A stretch of 64,000 bases of DNA from Actinoplanes aureus (GTDB taxonomy: Bacteria > Actinomycetota > Actinomycetes > Mycobacteriales > Micromonosporaceae). Below the pieces are notes generated by a model. The model was not told the DNA's origin, did not search any database, and saw nothing but the letters and a program-made list of their open reading frames with translations. Position 1 is the first letter of the stretch; every line of letters starts with the position of its first letter. Made by a program: the position numbers and the translations under genes. The DNA is taken from NCBI RefSeq assembly GCF_015704865.1, contig NZ_JADQTO010000023.1, positions 62,001 to 126,000 on the forward strand, in the 5' to 3' direction. Below are positions 32,498 through 41,687 of the stretch, piece by piece.

Positions 32498-33589
32498 ATG
32501 TCCGGCGAGAAGACTGAGGAACCGACACAACAAAAGCTCAAGAAGGCCCGGCAGGAAGGCCAGATCGGTCGTAGCCAGGACCTCGGCGCCTGGGTCGGCA
32601 TGCTGGCCGCCAGCATCATGCTGCCCCGCACCCTGAGCCAGGCCATGGACCACGCCCGTGAGCTGATGGCCAAGGTGCCGGACACGATCGCCGACCCGGA
32701 TCCCGGCAAGACCCTCGCCATCTTCAAGGACGCCCTGTTCAGCGCGGCATGGGCGGTCCTGCCCCTGGCGCTCACCATGATGGCGGTCGGCGTCGTGGCC
32801 GCCGGCGCCCAGGGCGGCATCCGGGTGGCGACCAAGCTGTTCATCCCGAAGTTCAACCGGCTGAACCCGTTCTCCGGGATCAAGCGCATCCTCGGCCCGC
32901 AGGCGATCTGGGAGGGCGTCAAGGCCCTGGTGAAGACCGTGGTGCTCGGGACGGTCCTCTACTTCACGATGAAGGACATCGTGCCGGTGCTGATGACGGC
33001 CGGTCAGCTTCCGCTTCCGGCGCTGCTCGGTACGGTCAAGGACGCCTCACTCCAGCTGATCCGGGCGGCCGCGGTGGCCGGCATCGTGATGGCGGCGGCC
33101 GACTACTTCGTGGTGCGCCGGCGCACCAAGAAGCAGCTGCGGATGAGCAAGGAAGAGGTCAAGCAGGAGCACAAGAACACCGAGGGCGATCCGCTGCTCA
33201 AGGGCCAGATCCGGGCCCGGCAGATGGCGATGGCCCGCAACCGGCAGATGGCGGACGTGCCGACGGCGGACGTGGTGGTGGTCAACCCGGTGCACGTCGC
33301 CGTCGCCCTGCGGTACGACCCGGAGAAGGGCGCTCCGCGCGTGGTGGCGAAGGGCAAGGGCCCGCTGGCGGCGAAGATCCGCCAGCTCGCCACCGACAAC
33401 CGGGTGCCGATGGTGCAGGACGTGGCTCTGGCCCGGGCACTCAACTCCAGTTGCGAGATCGGCCAGGAGATTCCGGCGGAGTTCTTCGCGGCGGTGGCGA
33501 AGGTGCTGGCGTTCGTGATGAGCCTGAAGGCACGTGGTGCGGCGGCCGGTCTGCACCGCAACCCGAACCCCACACCAGCTATGGCATAA
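32498..33589 (+). CDS. flhB: Flagellar export switch protein FlhB
   Basis: 363 residues. The N-terminal signature is EKTEEPTQQKLKKARQEGQI, then four membrane helices, then a cytoplasmic domain with the self-cleavage site. Here the site reads VVNPVHVAVAL rather than NPTHYAVAL: the Asn that cyclises and the Pro are kept, Thr is replaced by Val. FlhB switches export from hook to filament substrates with FliK. Confidence 0.95.
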   Translation: MSGEKTEEPTQQKLKKARQEGQIGRSQDLGAWVGMLAASIMLPRTLSQAMDHARELMAKVPDTIADPDPGKTLAIFKDALFSAAWAVLPLALTMMAVGVVAAGAQGGIRVATKLFIPKFNRLNPFSGIKRILGPQAIWEGVKALVKTVVLGTVLYFTMKDIVPVLMTAGQLPLPALLGTVKDASLQLIRAAAVAGIVMAAADYFVVRRRTKKQLRMSKEEVKQEHKNTEGDPLLKGQIRARQMAMARNRQMADVPTADVVVVNPVHVAVALRYDPEKGAPRVVAKGKGPLAAKIRQLATDNRVPMVQDVALARALNSSCEIGQEIPAEFFAAVAKVLAFVMSLKARGAAAGLHRNPNPTPAMA

Positions 33590-33759
33590 CCGAAAATTCA
33601 GGAGATTTCCTCACATCGCGGTGCAAGAGCAGGGAAGATCGGTGCGTGGCGGTGCCACAGCGGCCCCAGTGACGGCGGAAGTTCGCCGCACTGAACCGTC
33701 GTCCCACGGCGACGGGTGGGCCCGGATGGTCATCGGACTGCCCATGCTCGGAAGGTGCC

Positions 33760-35805
33760 GTGAAGAACCGGAATCTAGGCAGGTTAGCCGTACCCATCGG
33801 GGTCATCGGCATCATCATCATGATGGTCGTCCCCCTGCCGACCTTCCTGCTGGACCTGCTGATCGCCGTGAACATCACGGCGGCGCTGCTCATCCTGCTC
33901 ATCTCGATGTTCGTGCAGCGGCCCCTCGATTTCGCGGTCTTCCCCGCGCTGTTGCTGGTCATGACGCTGTTCCGGCTGGCGCTCAACATCAGCGCGACCC
34001 GGCTGGTGCTGCGCGACGGTGACGCCGGCAAGGTGATCCACGCCTTCGGCAGCTTCGTCGTCGGTGGCAACCTGGTGATCGGTCTGGTGATCTTCTCGAT
34101 CCTGGTCATCGTCCAGATGATCGTGGTGACCAAGGGCGCCGAGCGGGTCGCCGAGGTCGGTGCCCGGTTCACCCTCGACGCGATGCCCGGTAAGCAGATG
34201 GCGATCGACGCCGACCTGAACGCCGGCCTGATCGACGAGGCGGAGGCGAAGAAGCGCCGCGCCGACATCTCCGCCGAGGCCGACTTCTACGGTGCCATGG
34301 ACGGCGGGTCCAAGTTCGTCAAGGGCGACGCCATCGCGGCCATCATCATCACGCTGATCAACCTGATCGGTGGCTTCGCGGTCGGCATCCTGCAGGCCGG
34401 TATGGCGCCGGTCGACGCGATGAACCACTACAGCCTGCTGAGCATCGGCGACGGCCTGGTCTCCCAGATCCCCGCGCTGCTGCTGTCGGTGGCCACCGGT
34501 CTCATCGTGACCCGCTCGGCCACCTCCGGCGACATGGGTCAGAGCGTCACCACTCAGCTCAGCCAGAACAAGCTCGCCATGCGGATCGGCGGGGGCGCGT
34601 CGCTCGCCCTGTGCATCATCCCGGGCCTGCCGAAGCTGCCCTTCCTGCTGGTCGGCGCGGGTGTGCTGTTCATGGCACAGCGGGTGAAGGAGCCGGTGCC
34701 CGAGGCGGTCGAGGCGGCCGCCGCGGAGGCGGTCGAGATGCCGCCCGCCGACTCGCCCGAACAGCTGCTCGGCGAGATGCGGATCGACCCGCTCGAACTC
34801 GCGCTCGCCCCGGACCTGGTCGACCTGGTCGACGCCAGCAGCGGGGACCTGCTCGACCGGGTACGCGCCCTGCGCCGCAAGATGGCGATGGAACTCGGGG
34901 TGATCATGCCGCCGGTCCGTACCCGGGACGACCTGGATCTGCCGCTGTCGTCGTACGCGATCCGGATCTCCGGTGTCGACGCCGGCGCCGGCCAGGCGCC
35001 GCCGGGCACCGTGCTGGCGATCGGCGAAGGGCTCCAGGCGTTGCCCGGCCGGGCCGGGGTGGAGCCGGTCTTCGGCCTCAACGGCAAGTGGGTTCCGGCC
35101 GAGCTGCACTACCAGGCCGAGCTCTCCGGTGCGACGGTGGTGGACCGCGCTTCGGTGATCATCACGCATCTCGCCGAGATCGTCCGGACCAACGCGAGCC
35201 GCCTGCTCGGCCGGGAGGACGTCCGGGCGCTGAGCGAGATGGTCAAGCGGACCCACCCGGTGGTGGTCGAGGAGCTGACCCCGTCGCTGCTCAGCCTCGG
35301 CCAGATCCAGAAGGTGCTCCAGGCGTTGCTGGACGAGGGTGTGCCGATCCGGGACCTGGTCCGGATCTTCGAGGCACTCTCGCTGCGCGCCAAGCTCTCG
35401 ATGGACCACGACAGCCTGGTCGAGGCGGCCCGGGGTGCGCTCGGCCCGGCCATCGCCGCCCAGTACACGACCGCCGGGCGGCTCACCGTGATCACGCTCG
35501 ACCCGATGCTCGAGCAGGGCCTGCTCGAATCCTTGCGACCCAGCGACACCGGCGCCTTCATGGCGATCGACGGCATGCGTGCCGAGGCGATCGTCAGCGA
35601 GGCGAGCCGGCTCGCCGAGGCCGCGGAGCAGCAGGGACTCAACCCGGTCCTGGCCTGCTCACCACAACTGCGGCTGCCACTGATGCGACTGCTGCGGGCC
35701 GGCTCACGTCGCCTGCAGGTGCTGTCGTACAGCGAAATCTCTGGTTCCACCGCACAGATCGAGACGATAGGGGTGGTGAACGGTGCCTACGCGGGTGCTG
35801 CTTGA
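33760..35805 (+). CDS. flhA: Flagellar biosynthesis protein FlhA
   Basis: 681 residues from GTG. Eight membrane helices in the first half include LFRLALNISATRLVLRDGDA (FHIPEP signature) and the ion-channel/linker block GARFTLDAMPGKQMAIDADL. The C-terminal cytoplasmic ring domain binds export chaperones (RASVIITHLAEIVRTNASRL; EALSLRAKLSMDHDSLVEAA). A 170-bp gap separates it from flhB; no gene or promoter pattern was found there. Confidence 0.95.
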   Translation: MKNRNLGRLAVPIGVIGIIIMMVVPLPTFLLDLLIAVNITAALLILLISMFVQRPLDFAVFPALLLVMTLFRLALNISATRLVLRDGDAGKVIHAFGSFVVGGNLVIGLVIFSILVIVQMIVVTKGAERVAEVGARFTLDAMPGKQMAIDADLNAGLIDEAEAKKRRADISAEADFYGAMDGGSKFVKGDAIAAIIITLINLIGGFAVGILQAGMAPVDAMNHYSLLSIGDGLVSQIPALLLSVATGLIVTRSATSGDMGQSVTTQLSQNKLAMRIGGGASLALCIIPGLPKLPFLLVGAGVLFMAQRVKEPVPEAVEAAAAEAVEMPPADSPEQLLGEMRIDPLELALAPDLVDLVDASSGDLLDRVRALRRKMAMELGVIMPPVRTRDDLDLPLSSYAIRISGVDAGAGQAPPGTVLAIGEGLQALPGRAGVEPVFGLNGKWVPAELHYQAELSGATVVDRASVIITHLAEIVRTNASRLLGREDVRALSEMVKRTHPVVVEELTPSLLSLGQIQKVLQALLDEGVPIRDLVRIFEALSLRAKLSMDHDSLVEAARGALGPAIAAQYTTAGRLTVITLDPMLEQGLLESLRPSDTGAFMAIDGMRAEAIVSEASRLAEAAEQQGLNPVLACSPQLRLPLMRLLRAGSRRLQVLSYSEISGSTAQIETIGVVNGAYAGAA

Positions 35806-37288
35806 GGGACCGGCCATCGAGCCGCTGCTGGCTCAGGTACGTGACGAGTACGGCTCGAGCGTGCGGATCATTTCCGCCGACAAGGTACGAAGCGGTGGTA
35901 TCGGCGGCTTCTTCGCGAAGCAGCACTACGAGCTCTCCGTCGAGGTACCGGATCCCAATGAGGAGAGTGAAGACATGGCGCAACAAACCGTCGCCCAGAA
36001 CGGCGCAACAAACTTCGAGCGCCTGCTTGAACAGGCGGAGTCACAGGATCGGGTGACCACCGAGGGTCCACCTCCCGCCCGGGCCCGGCAGGACAGCCGG
36101 GAAGCGGGTATGGGCGACACCGGGGCCGCCTTCGCCGAGCTGATGGCGGGGCTGGACGTGGCCACGCACATGGGTGGGACCGCTGCGCACCGTACGCCGG
36201 CGCGGGCCCGTCAGCATGAGGACCGTGAGGAAACGCCCACGGTGCGCCCGTTCCGGCCGGCCGCGGCGACCGGTTCGGCGGTCAACGCCGGTCAGCGGCC
36301 GCTACCGGCCGCGCTGCCGGTGGGGCCGAGCTTCCCGGAACGGGTCGCAACGGCCGCGGCGGAGCGCGAAGCGTCCCGTGAGCCGGCCGTGCCCATCCGT
36401 GCCGCGACCCGGCCCGCGACACCCGCCCATATCCGGACCGCCGAACCCACCCCGGCGCCACCGCGCGTGGCGACGGCGTTCAGCCCGCCTCCGGGCCGGT
36501 CCGCCGCCGAGGTGTACGGCCTCGACGAGTCGACACCGGTCTCACCCGCCGCCCCGCCGCCGGCCACGCCGACGCTGCGCTCCGCCGAGCTCGATCCGGT
36601 CCAGCGGAACCTCATCTCGGTGGGTATGCCCGAGCCGATGGCTCGCAAGATCACCGGCGGGGACACGTACGCCGGAGTGCTCAGCGTGCTCGCGGCCCGT
36701 CCCGCGGCGCCCGGCATCCCGGACGGACCCGGTGAGATCCTGGTCCTGGCCGGCGAGGTGCACACCGCCGTGCCGATCGCCAAGCTGCTGCTGGAGCAGA
36801 TCCACGTCGACCACAACCACCTGCTGCTGGCCGCACCCTCCACGGCGGGGACCGGGCTGCACTCGTCCCGGCTCATCTCCAGCCGGAGCGCCGCCGAGTC
36901 CCGTGCCGAGAAGCTGCAGAGCTCGGAGCATCCCTGGATCGTGGTGATCGACGCCCCGGTCGGCGGCACCGACCCGTTCTGGGTCAACGACATGAGCGAC
37001 GCGCTGGGCGCCACCGCGCTCTGGGCCGTGGTCGACGCCACCCGCAAGACCGCGGACACCGCCCGTCACCTGCGCAGCCTCGGCGACGTGGAGTCCCTCG
37101 TGGTGCACAGCGTGGAGCTCACCTCCGACCCGGCGTCGGTGCTCGGGCTGGACGTACCGATCTTCTCGCTGGACGGCAAACCGGCCACTCCGCACGCCTG
37201 GGCCGCGATGCTCTGCGCCCGGATCGCGGCAGAGGTCATGCCCTCCGCCGCCACACCTCGCCGGGCCACCCGTAACACCCGCCGATGA
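35783..37288 (+). CDS. flhF: FlhF-like protein with degenerate GTPase motifs
   Basis: 501 residues from GTG 35783, overlapping flhA by 23 bp. The N-terminus (RVLLEGPAIEPLLAQVRDEY, VRSGGIGGFFAKQ) matches FlhF. A disordered Pro/Ala/Arg region of about 200 residues follows. In the SRP-GTPase-like C-terminus, the P-loop position reads LVLAGEVHTAVPIAKLL, with no GKT/S; the G3 position is DAPVGG instead of DTAGR, and no TKxD G4 is seen. It probably cannot hydrolyse GTP. FlhF normally sets flagellar position and number. Confidence 0.85.
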   Translation: MPTRVLLEGPAIEPLLAQVRDEYGSSVRIISADKVRSGGIGGFFAKQHYELSVEVPDPNEESEDMAQQTVAQNGATNFERLLEQAESQDRVTTEGPPPARARQDSREAGMGDTGAAFAELMAGLDVATHMGGTAAHRTPARARQHEDREETPTVRPFRPAAATGSAVNAGQRPLPAALPVGPSFPERVATAAAEREASREPAVPIRAATRPATPAHIRTAEPTPAPPRVATAFSPPPGRSAAEVYGLDESTPVSPAAPPPATPTLRSAELDPVQRNLISVGMPEPMARKITGGDTYAGVLSVLAARPAAPGIPDGPGEILVLAGEVHTAVPIAKLLLEQIHVDHNHLLLAAPSTAGTGLHSSRLISSRSAAESRAEKLQSSEHPWIVVIDAPVGGTDPFWVNDMSDALGATALWAVVDATRKTADTARHLRSLGDVESLVVHSVELTSDPASVLGLDVPIFSLDGKPATPHAWAAMLCARIAAEVMPSAATPRRATRNTRR

Positions 37289-37527
37289 TCAGACCGTCGG
37301 TCCTGCTGTTCGCGCTGCTGATGAGCGCGCCGGCCTGGTACCGCCTGGTGCTCGACGAGATCGACATCTTTCAGGTGCTGATCCGGTTCCTCGTCGCGGT
37401 GCCGATCGCCGCGGTGCTCCTGGCCGGGCTGCGCTTCATCTTGAGCGGGTACCGGTCCTCGGCCGAACCGGCGACCTCGGTGAAACCGGAACCGTTCGAC
37501 TCGGCGGAACCGGGGAAGTCACCCTGA
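37285..37527 (+). CDS. Small membrane protein at the end of the fliM-flhF operon
   Basis: 80 residues with two hydrophobic segments (SVLLFALLMSAPAWY and IRFLVAVPIAAVLLAGLRFIL) and a Ser/Pro/Glu tail. It overlaps flhF by 4 bp, so it is coupled to the flagellar operon. It is not FliQ: order, length and motifs do not match. The function is unknown. Confidence 0.7.
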   Translation: MIRPSVLLFALLMSAPAWYRLVLDEIDIFQVLIRFLVAVPIAAVLLAGLRFILSGYRSSAEPATSVKPEPFDSAEPGKSP

Positions 37528-37535
37528 CGGAAACC

Positions 37536-37565
37536 GGCGCCGGTCCGCGTTCGCGGGCCGGCGCC
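37536..37565. terminator. Bidirectional hairpin between convergent operons
   Basis: GGCGCCGGTCCG pairs with CGGGCCGGCGCC (one G-T wobble) around CGTTCG. It lies between the rightward flhF-linked gene and the leftward fliK. Confidence 0.7.
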
Positions 37566-37578
37566 GACTCGTTCCTGC

Positions 37579-39864
37579 TCAGGCGTGGATGTCCAGGCGG
37601 CCGTCCGGGACGGCCCGCCGGGTCGCGGACGGGGCCGGCTCCTCCGGAACGTCGTTCGCACCGGGTCGGCCATCGGTACGGCGTCCAGGCGCCCCCGCCT
37701 CACCGAACTGCTGCCGCGCCTGCTGCTGGGCGGTGCCCTGACGCAGGTCGAGCGAACAGTTCTGGAAGCCGGAGTCCTCCAGCTCGCGGCGCAGTTCGTC
37801 GAGGGACGAGCGCAGCGCCTCGGTGCCCGCCTCGGTGCCGCCGGAGAGCTGGACGCTGATGTCCCCGTTCCGGATCTCCGCCACCACCTGGACCGGACCG
37901 AGGTCCAGCGGGTGCAGCTGAACGGTGAGCCGGTGGATGCCGTCGGCGTCCAGCCGCAGCGGAGCGATCCGCATGGCCACCTGAGCGGCCGGCGGCGTCG
38001 GCACCGCGGGCGCGGGCGGCGGGGGCTCCGGCGTCTCCGCGGTCGCGGCGGTGGGCGCCGTGGCCTGCGGGCCGGTCACGCCGGCCGGCGCCGGGGTGCC
38101 CGGAGCCGTGGACGCCCCGGCCTCGGCCGGCACGGTCGTCGGAACGCCGGTGGGCAGCACGGTCGGTGCGGGAGCCTCCGGGGTGGTCTCGGCGGTACGG
38201 AAGGCCTCGGCACCGCCACCACCGGCGGACTCACCGCCACCGCCACCGCCACCGCCGGCGCCGGTGTCCGGTGCCGTCGTGTCGGTGGTCGTTGCCGGTG
38301 CCGCGACATCCTCGGCCGGGACCGGGTTGGTGACGGACTCCGGGCCGGTCGGTGCGGGCGTCGCCGGGTCGGCCGGAGCGCCGGCCGCGGTCTGCAAGGT
38401 GAGACCGGCCGGCCGGACGGTGATGCCGGTGATCGGGGCCGTGGTGCCGGTGGCACCGGTTGCCGGCGCCGCCGTACCGGTCTGGCCGGCGATGCCGGCT
38501 GCCGCGGCCGCGGTGCCGGTCGGGCCGGTTGCCGGGACCGCCGTGCCGACCTGACCCGCGCCGGCCTGGCCGGTGACGGCCTGGCCTGTGACGGCCTGGC
38601 CCGCGCCGGTCTGGCCTGTGACGGCCTGACCCGTGCCGGTCTGGCCAGTGACGGCCTGATCCGTGACGCCGGCCGCCTGACCCGTGACCCCGGCTGCCTG
38701 AGCCGCGTCGCCGGTCACCTGAGCCGCGCTGGCCTGGTCCGTCACGCCGGCCAGATTCGTCATGCCGGCCTGGTTCGCCGGGCCGGAGCCGGTGGCCGCG
38801 TTCCCGACGCCGGGCATCGTCCCGGTGGCCTCCGGGCCCGGAACGGGCGCGCCCTCGGCGGCTACCGGAGCGGCACTCGGGGCCGCCGGAGCGGCGACCT
38901 CGCCCGGCCCGGCAGCGTTCACGCCCGGACCGGCGTCGGTCACGCTCGCCGCGGCGGAAACGGCCGCGGTTGGTTCGGTCGCCGGCGCGGCGGTCGCGGC
39001 AGCGCCCTCGGCGCTGGTGGCGGCCGGGTCGGCGGTTGCCGTGGCGGCCACCATGCCGGTCTGTGCGGCGGTCGCGAGAACGGCTGCCGCCTCGGTGGCC
39101 GGAGCCTCGTCGCCGGCCGGGCGGGAACGTTCGCCGCGCGGCTTGACCGTGGTGTCCTGGTCCTTGGCGGAGTCCTCGGCCGCCGCGGGGCCGCGTGCCT
39201 CGTCGCGCCGGACAACCGGCCGCTCGGCCGGGCGCGTCCCGGCCGCCTTGTCGGCCCGCCGGTCCACCATCCCGCGCTGCTCGGCGGGAGGCCGCTCGTT
39301 GGTGACCCGCTGTCCGGCGGGCCGCCCGGCGGACCGCTCGGCGGCCGCCCGTTCGGCCTGCCGGGTCACGGCGATGCGCTGCTCGGTGGTGCGCAGCGCG
39401 GCACGGCGGTCCGCTCCGCGCTCCGCCGCAGCCCGGTCCGCCACGCGATCCGTCACACGATCGGCCGAAGCAGCCCGGCCGGCCGAAGCCGACCGCTCAG
39501 CGGTAACAGCGCGATCGGCCGAAGCCGCCCGCTCAGCGGAAACAGCCCGGCCGTGCGCGGTCCGGTCAACAGCGGCCCGGCTGGCGAAAGCCCGATCGGC
39601 GAGCGCCCGGTCAGCAGCGGCCCGGTCAGCAGTGGGCCGGTCAGTAGTAGCAGGCCGGTCGGCAGCAGGCCGGTCGGCGGCAGGCCGATCCGTCCCCGCC
39701 CGGGCCGGTGCGTCCCGGTCCTCATCGCTCGCCGGGCGGCCCAGCTCGGCCGACAGCGCCGAGCCGAAGTCCGGAGCGCCTTCCTCGCGTCGCCCACCCG
39801 GGCGGCGGGTGGTGTCGGCCACTGGCCGGCGGTCGGGACCCGTCACAGAACTCGGCGTGGTCAT
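37579..39864 (-). CDS. fliK: Flagellar hook-length control protein FliK
   Basis: 761 residues, unusually long. The C-terminal domain (about 630-720) has the FliK signature: RIAPLRLDADGIHRLTVQLH, PLDLGPVQVVAEIRNGDISV, and SLDELRRELEDSGFQN. The remainder is Ala/Gly/Thr/Pro-rich with two repeat blocks: ADRPA-like units (about residues 57-155) and TGQA/TGQT-like units (about 365-430). FliK acts as a secreted ruler and triggers the FlhB switch. The large antisense open frame opposite is a composition artefact. Confidence 0.92.
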   Translation of the reverse strand: MTTPSSVTGPDRRPVADTTRRPGGRREEGAPDFGSALSAELGRPASDEDRDAPARAGTDRPAADRPAADRPATTDRPTADRAAADRALADRAFASRAAVDRTAHGRAVSAERAASADRAVTAERSASAGRAASADRVTDRVADRAAAERGADRRAALRTTEQRIAVTRQAERAAAERSAGRPAGQRVTNERPPAEQRGMVDRRADKAAGTRPAERPVVRRDEARGPAAAEDSAKDQDTTVKPRGERSRPAGDEAPATEAAAVLATAAQTGMVAATATADPAATSAEGAAATAAPATEPTAAVSAAASVTDAGPGVNAAGPGEVAAPAAPSAAPVAAEGAPVPGPEATGTMPGVGNAATGSGPANQAGMTNLAGVTDQASAAQVTGDAAQAAGVTGQAAGVTDQAVTGQTGTGQAVTGQTGAGQAVTGQAVTGQAGAGQVGTAVPATGPTGTAAAAAGIAGQTGTAAPATGATGTTAPITGITVRPAGLTLQTAAGAPADPATPAPTGPESVTNPVPAEDVAAPATTTDTTAPDTGAGGGGGGGGESAGGGGAEAFRTAETTPEAPAPTVLPTGVPTTVPAEAGASTAPGTPAPAGVTGPQATAPTAATAETPEPPPPAPAVPTPPAAQVAMRIAPLRLDADGIHRLTVQLHPLDLGPVQVVAEIRNGDISVQLSGGTEAGTEALRSSLDELRRELEDSGFQNCSLDLRQGTAQQQARQQFGEAGAPGRRTDGRPGANDVPEEPAPSATRRAVPDGRLDIHA
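38571..38760 (-). repeat. Degenerate tandem repeat within fliK (TGQ units)
   Basis: Near-identical 12-15-bp units built on gtgacggcctg/gccggtctgg encode repeated VTGQA, VTGQT and GAGQ peptides. The units are in frame, so gain or loss would change ruler length without a frameshift. Confidence 0.7.
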
Positions 39865-39920
39865 GCGGTCTCCCTGCTGCTATCGGCGATGGACTGGGCT
39901 GGCGGTCGAGGATGTGCGTC

Positions 39921-40889
39921 TCAGCCGCCGAGCGCGGCCAGGGCCTTCTGAACCTTCGGGACGTACGCCTGGGTCTCGGCGAACGGCGGGATTCCGTCGT
40001 ACTTGTGCACCGCTCCACCGCCCGCGTTGTACGCGGCCAGCGCCAGCGGCAGCGACTTGAACTCCTTCAGATGCTGGGAGAGCAGCTTCGCCGCGCCGTT
40101 GACGGCCTGGGCCGGGTCGAAGGAGTCCTGCACGCCCAGACCGCGGGCGGTACCCGGCATGAGCTGCATGAGACCCTGCGCGCCGGCCTTGCTGACCGCG
40201 CGCGGGTCGTAGCCGGACTCCACCTTCGCCACCGCGGCCAGCAGCTTCGGCGAGACGCCGTGGCGGGCGCCGGCGGCCTCGAACAGACCGGCGTACGGCA
40301 CACCGCTCAACCCACCGGACGAACGCAACCCGGCCGGCCGGAGCGCGGACATGTCCTGCACCGCGGCGGTGGGCACGCTGTCCAGGACACGGCGGATGGC
40401 GGTCGGCTTCTCGTACACGGTCTGGATCTTGACGTGGTCGCCGGGCTTCGGCGCCGCGATCATCTTGTTGTCGCCGAGGTAGATGGCGACGTGGTCGACC
40501 GGCGAGTTGAACGCGAGGATGTCACCCGGCTTCGCCTCGGCCATGTTCGCCACCGGCCGTCCGGCCCGGGCCTGCTGCCACGAGTTGCGCGGCACCTCGA
40601 CGCCGAGATCCTGGTAGGCCCGCTGAACCAGAGCGGAGCAGTCCATGCCCTTGCCGGGGTCGCTGCCGCCGAACACGTACGGGGTGCCGAGGTACTTCTT
40701 GGCCGCGGCCACCACGTCGTCCCCGCTCGGGCCGGCGACACCGGAGCGCGCCGGGCCGGTCCGGGTCGCGTCGGCCAGCGCCGAAGCGAACTTGCTGCCC
40801 GACGCCGCGGTCGTGGCGGCCGGGGCGAGGCCGAGCTGGTCCTGCAACTCCGAGATGCGGGACATGACCCCGCTGACACCCAACGTCAT
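39921..40889 (-). CDS. Bifunctional muralytic enzyme: NlpC/P60 plus lytic transglycosylase
   Basis: 322 residues. A short N-terminal helix (MSRISELQDQLGL) precedes an NlpC/P60 endopeptidase domain with catalytic Cys (GKGMDCSALVQRAYQD) and His (SPVDHVAIYLGD). The C-terminal SLT lysozyme-like domain has the catalytic Glu (AAVAKVESGYDPRAVS) and GAQGLMQLMPGTA, NAGGGAVHKYDG. It lacks a signal peptide, so export through the flagellar apparatus, as for FlgJ, is plausible. It overlaps fliJ by 4 bp and likely opens the wall for the rod. Confidence 0.9.
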   Translation of the reverse strand: MTLGVSGVMSRISELQDQLGLAPAATTAASGSKFASALADATRTGPARSGVAGPSGDDVVAAAKKYLGTPYVFGGSDPGKGMDCSALVQRAYQDLGVEVPRNSWQQARAGRPVANMAEAKPGDILAFNSPVDHVAIYLGDNKMIAAPKPGDHVKIQTVYEKPTAIRRVLDSVPTAAVQDMSALRPAGLRSSGGLSGVPYAGLFEAAGARHGVSPKLLAAVAKVESGYDPRAVSKAGAQGLMQLMPGTARGLGVQDSFDPAQAVNGAAKLLSQHLKEFKSLPLALAAYNAGGGAVHKYDGIPPFAETQAYVPKVQKALAALGG

Positions 40890-41344
40890 ACTTCACTCCC
40901 GTTCGGCTCGGCGATATTTCCAGCGGACCGGCGTGCCTTCGCGGTAATCGCAAGTTCGTCGAGGTTGGCCTGGTCGACGCGCAGATCGTGAGCGCGGACC
41001 GTGGCGGCGTGCCGCTCGGCCATCAACTCCACCGCCCGCCGGCGCTTGGCGGCGTCGGTCAGCGCGGCGACCCTCTCCCGCTCCACCTCTTCGGCATCGG
41101 TGACCATGCGCTGAGCCCCGAACAGCCCGGCGGCGAGTGATTGACGGGCCACCAGCGAGGCCACCATCGCGCGGGCGGTCCCCTCGTTCGGCGCCTGCGC
41201 ACCGACCAGGTCCAGCTGACGGCGCTTCACCAGAGCTTGGGCTTCACGGATCTCGGCTCGGGTCTGGATCACCGCGCCGCGAGCGGCGTCCTCCTGTGCC
41301 TTGCGGGCACGAAGCACGGGTCCGAGTCGGAACAGGCGATTCAA
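40886..41344 (-). CDS. fliJ: Flagellar export chaperone/ATPase stalk FliJ
   Basis: 152 residues from a TTG with a perfect AGGAGG six bases upstream. It is almost wholly coiled coil: LGPVLRARKAQEDAARGAVI, EIREAQALVKRRQLDLVGAQ, VERERVAALTDAAKRRRAVE. FliJ is the central stalk of the FliI hexamer and links it to FlhA. fliI lies upstream but is separated by the repeat island. Confidence 0.85.
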   Translation of the reverse strand: MNRLFRLGPVLRARKAQEDAARGAVIQTRAEIREAQALVKRRQLDLVGAQAPNEGTARAMVASLVARQSLAAGLFGAQRMVTDAEEVERERVAALTDAAKRRRAVELMAERHAATVRAHDLRVDQANLDELAITAKARRSAGNIAEPNGSEV

Positions 41345-41437
41345 CGTTGGCCTCCTAGCGGGGCGGTGGGCCCTCACATGACCGCTTCGGCCCGCCACCG
41401 GATCGGCTGAGCCTCTGCACCCGGCTTGCTACTGGGC

Positions 41438-41683
41438 TTGCTGGCCTTCGCTGTCGCTCGGCGGGCATTGCGCCCTTGGACGCTGACGTCGAGGGCGCCG
41501 AAATCACCTACGGCTGTGTTTGCTGGCCTTCGCTGTCGCTCGGCGGGCATTGCGCCCTTGGACGCTGACGTCGAGGACACCGAAATCACCTACGGCTGTG
41601 TTTGCTGGCCTTCGCTGTCGCTCGGCGGGCATTGCGCCCTTGGACGCTGACGTCGAGGACACCGAAATCACCTACGGCTTCGC
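41438..41683. repeat. 82-bp direct repeat, three tandem copies
   Basis: Copies start at 41438, 41520 and 41602, each opening TTGCTGGCCTTCGCTG and ending near CCTACGGCT. Copies 2 and 3 differ from copy 1 at GAGGACACC versus GAGGGCGCC. The third copy diverges in its last few bases (TTCGCC). Confidence 0.92.
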
Positions 41684-41687
41684 CTGG

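Noticed and set aside
37585..39951. 788-codon open frame opposite fliK, rich in Gly and Arg
   Set aside because: The composition is a reverse reading of the Ala/Thr/Pro-rich fliK; the FliK C-terminal signature lies on the minus strand.
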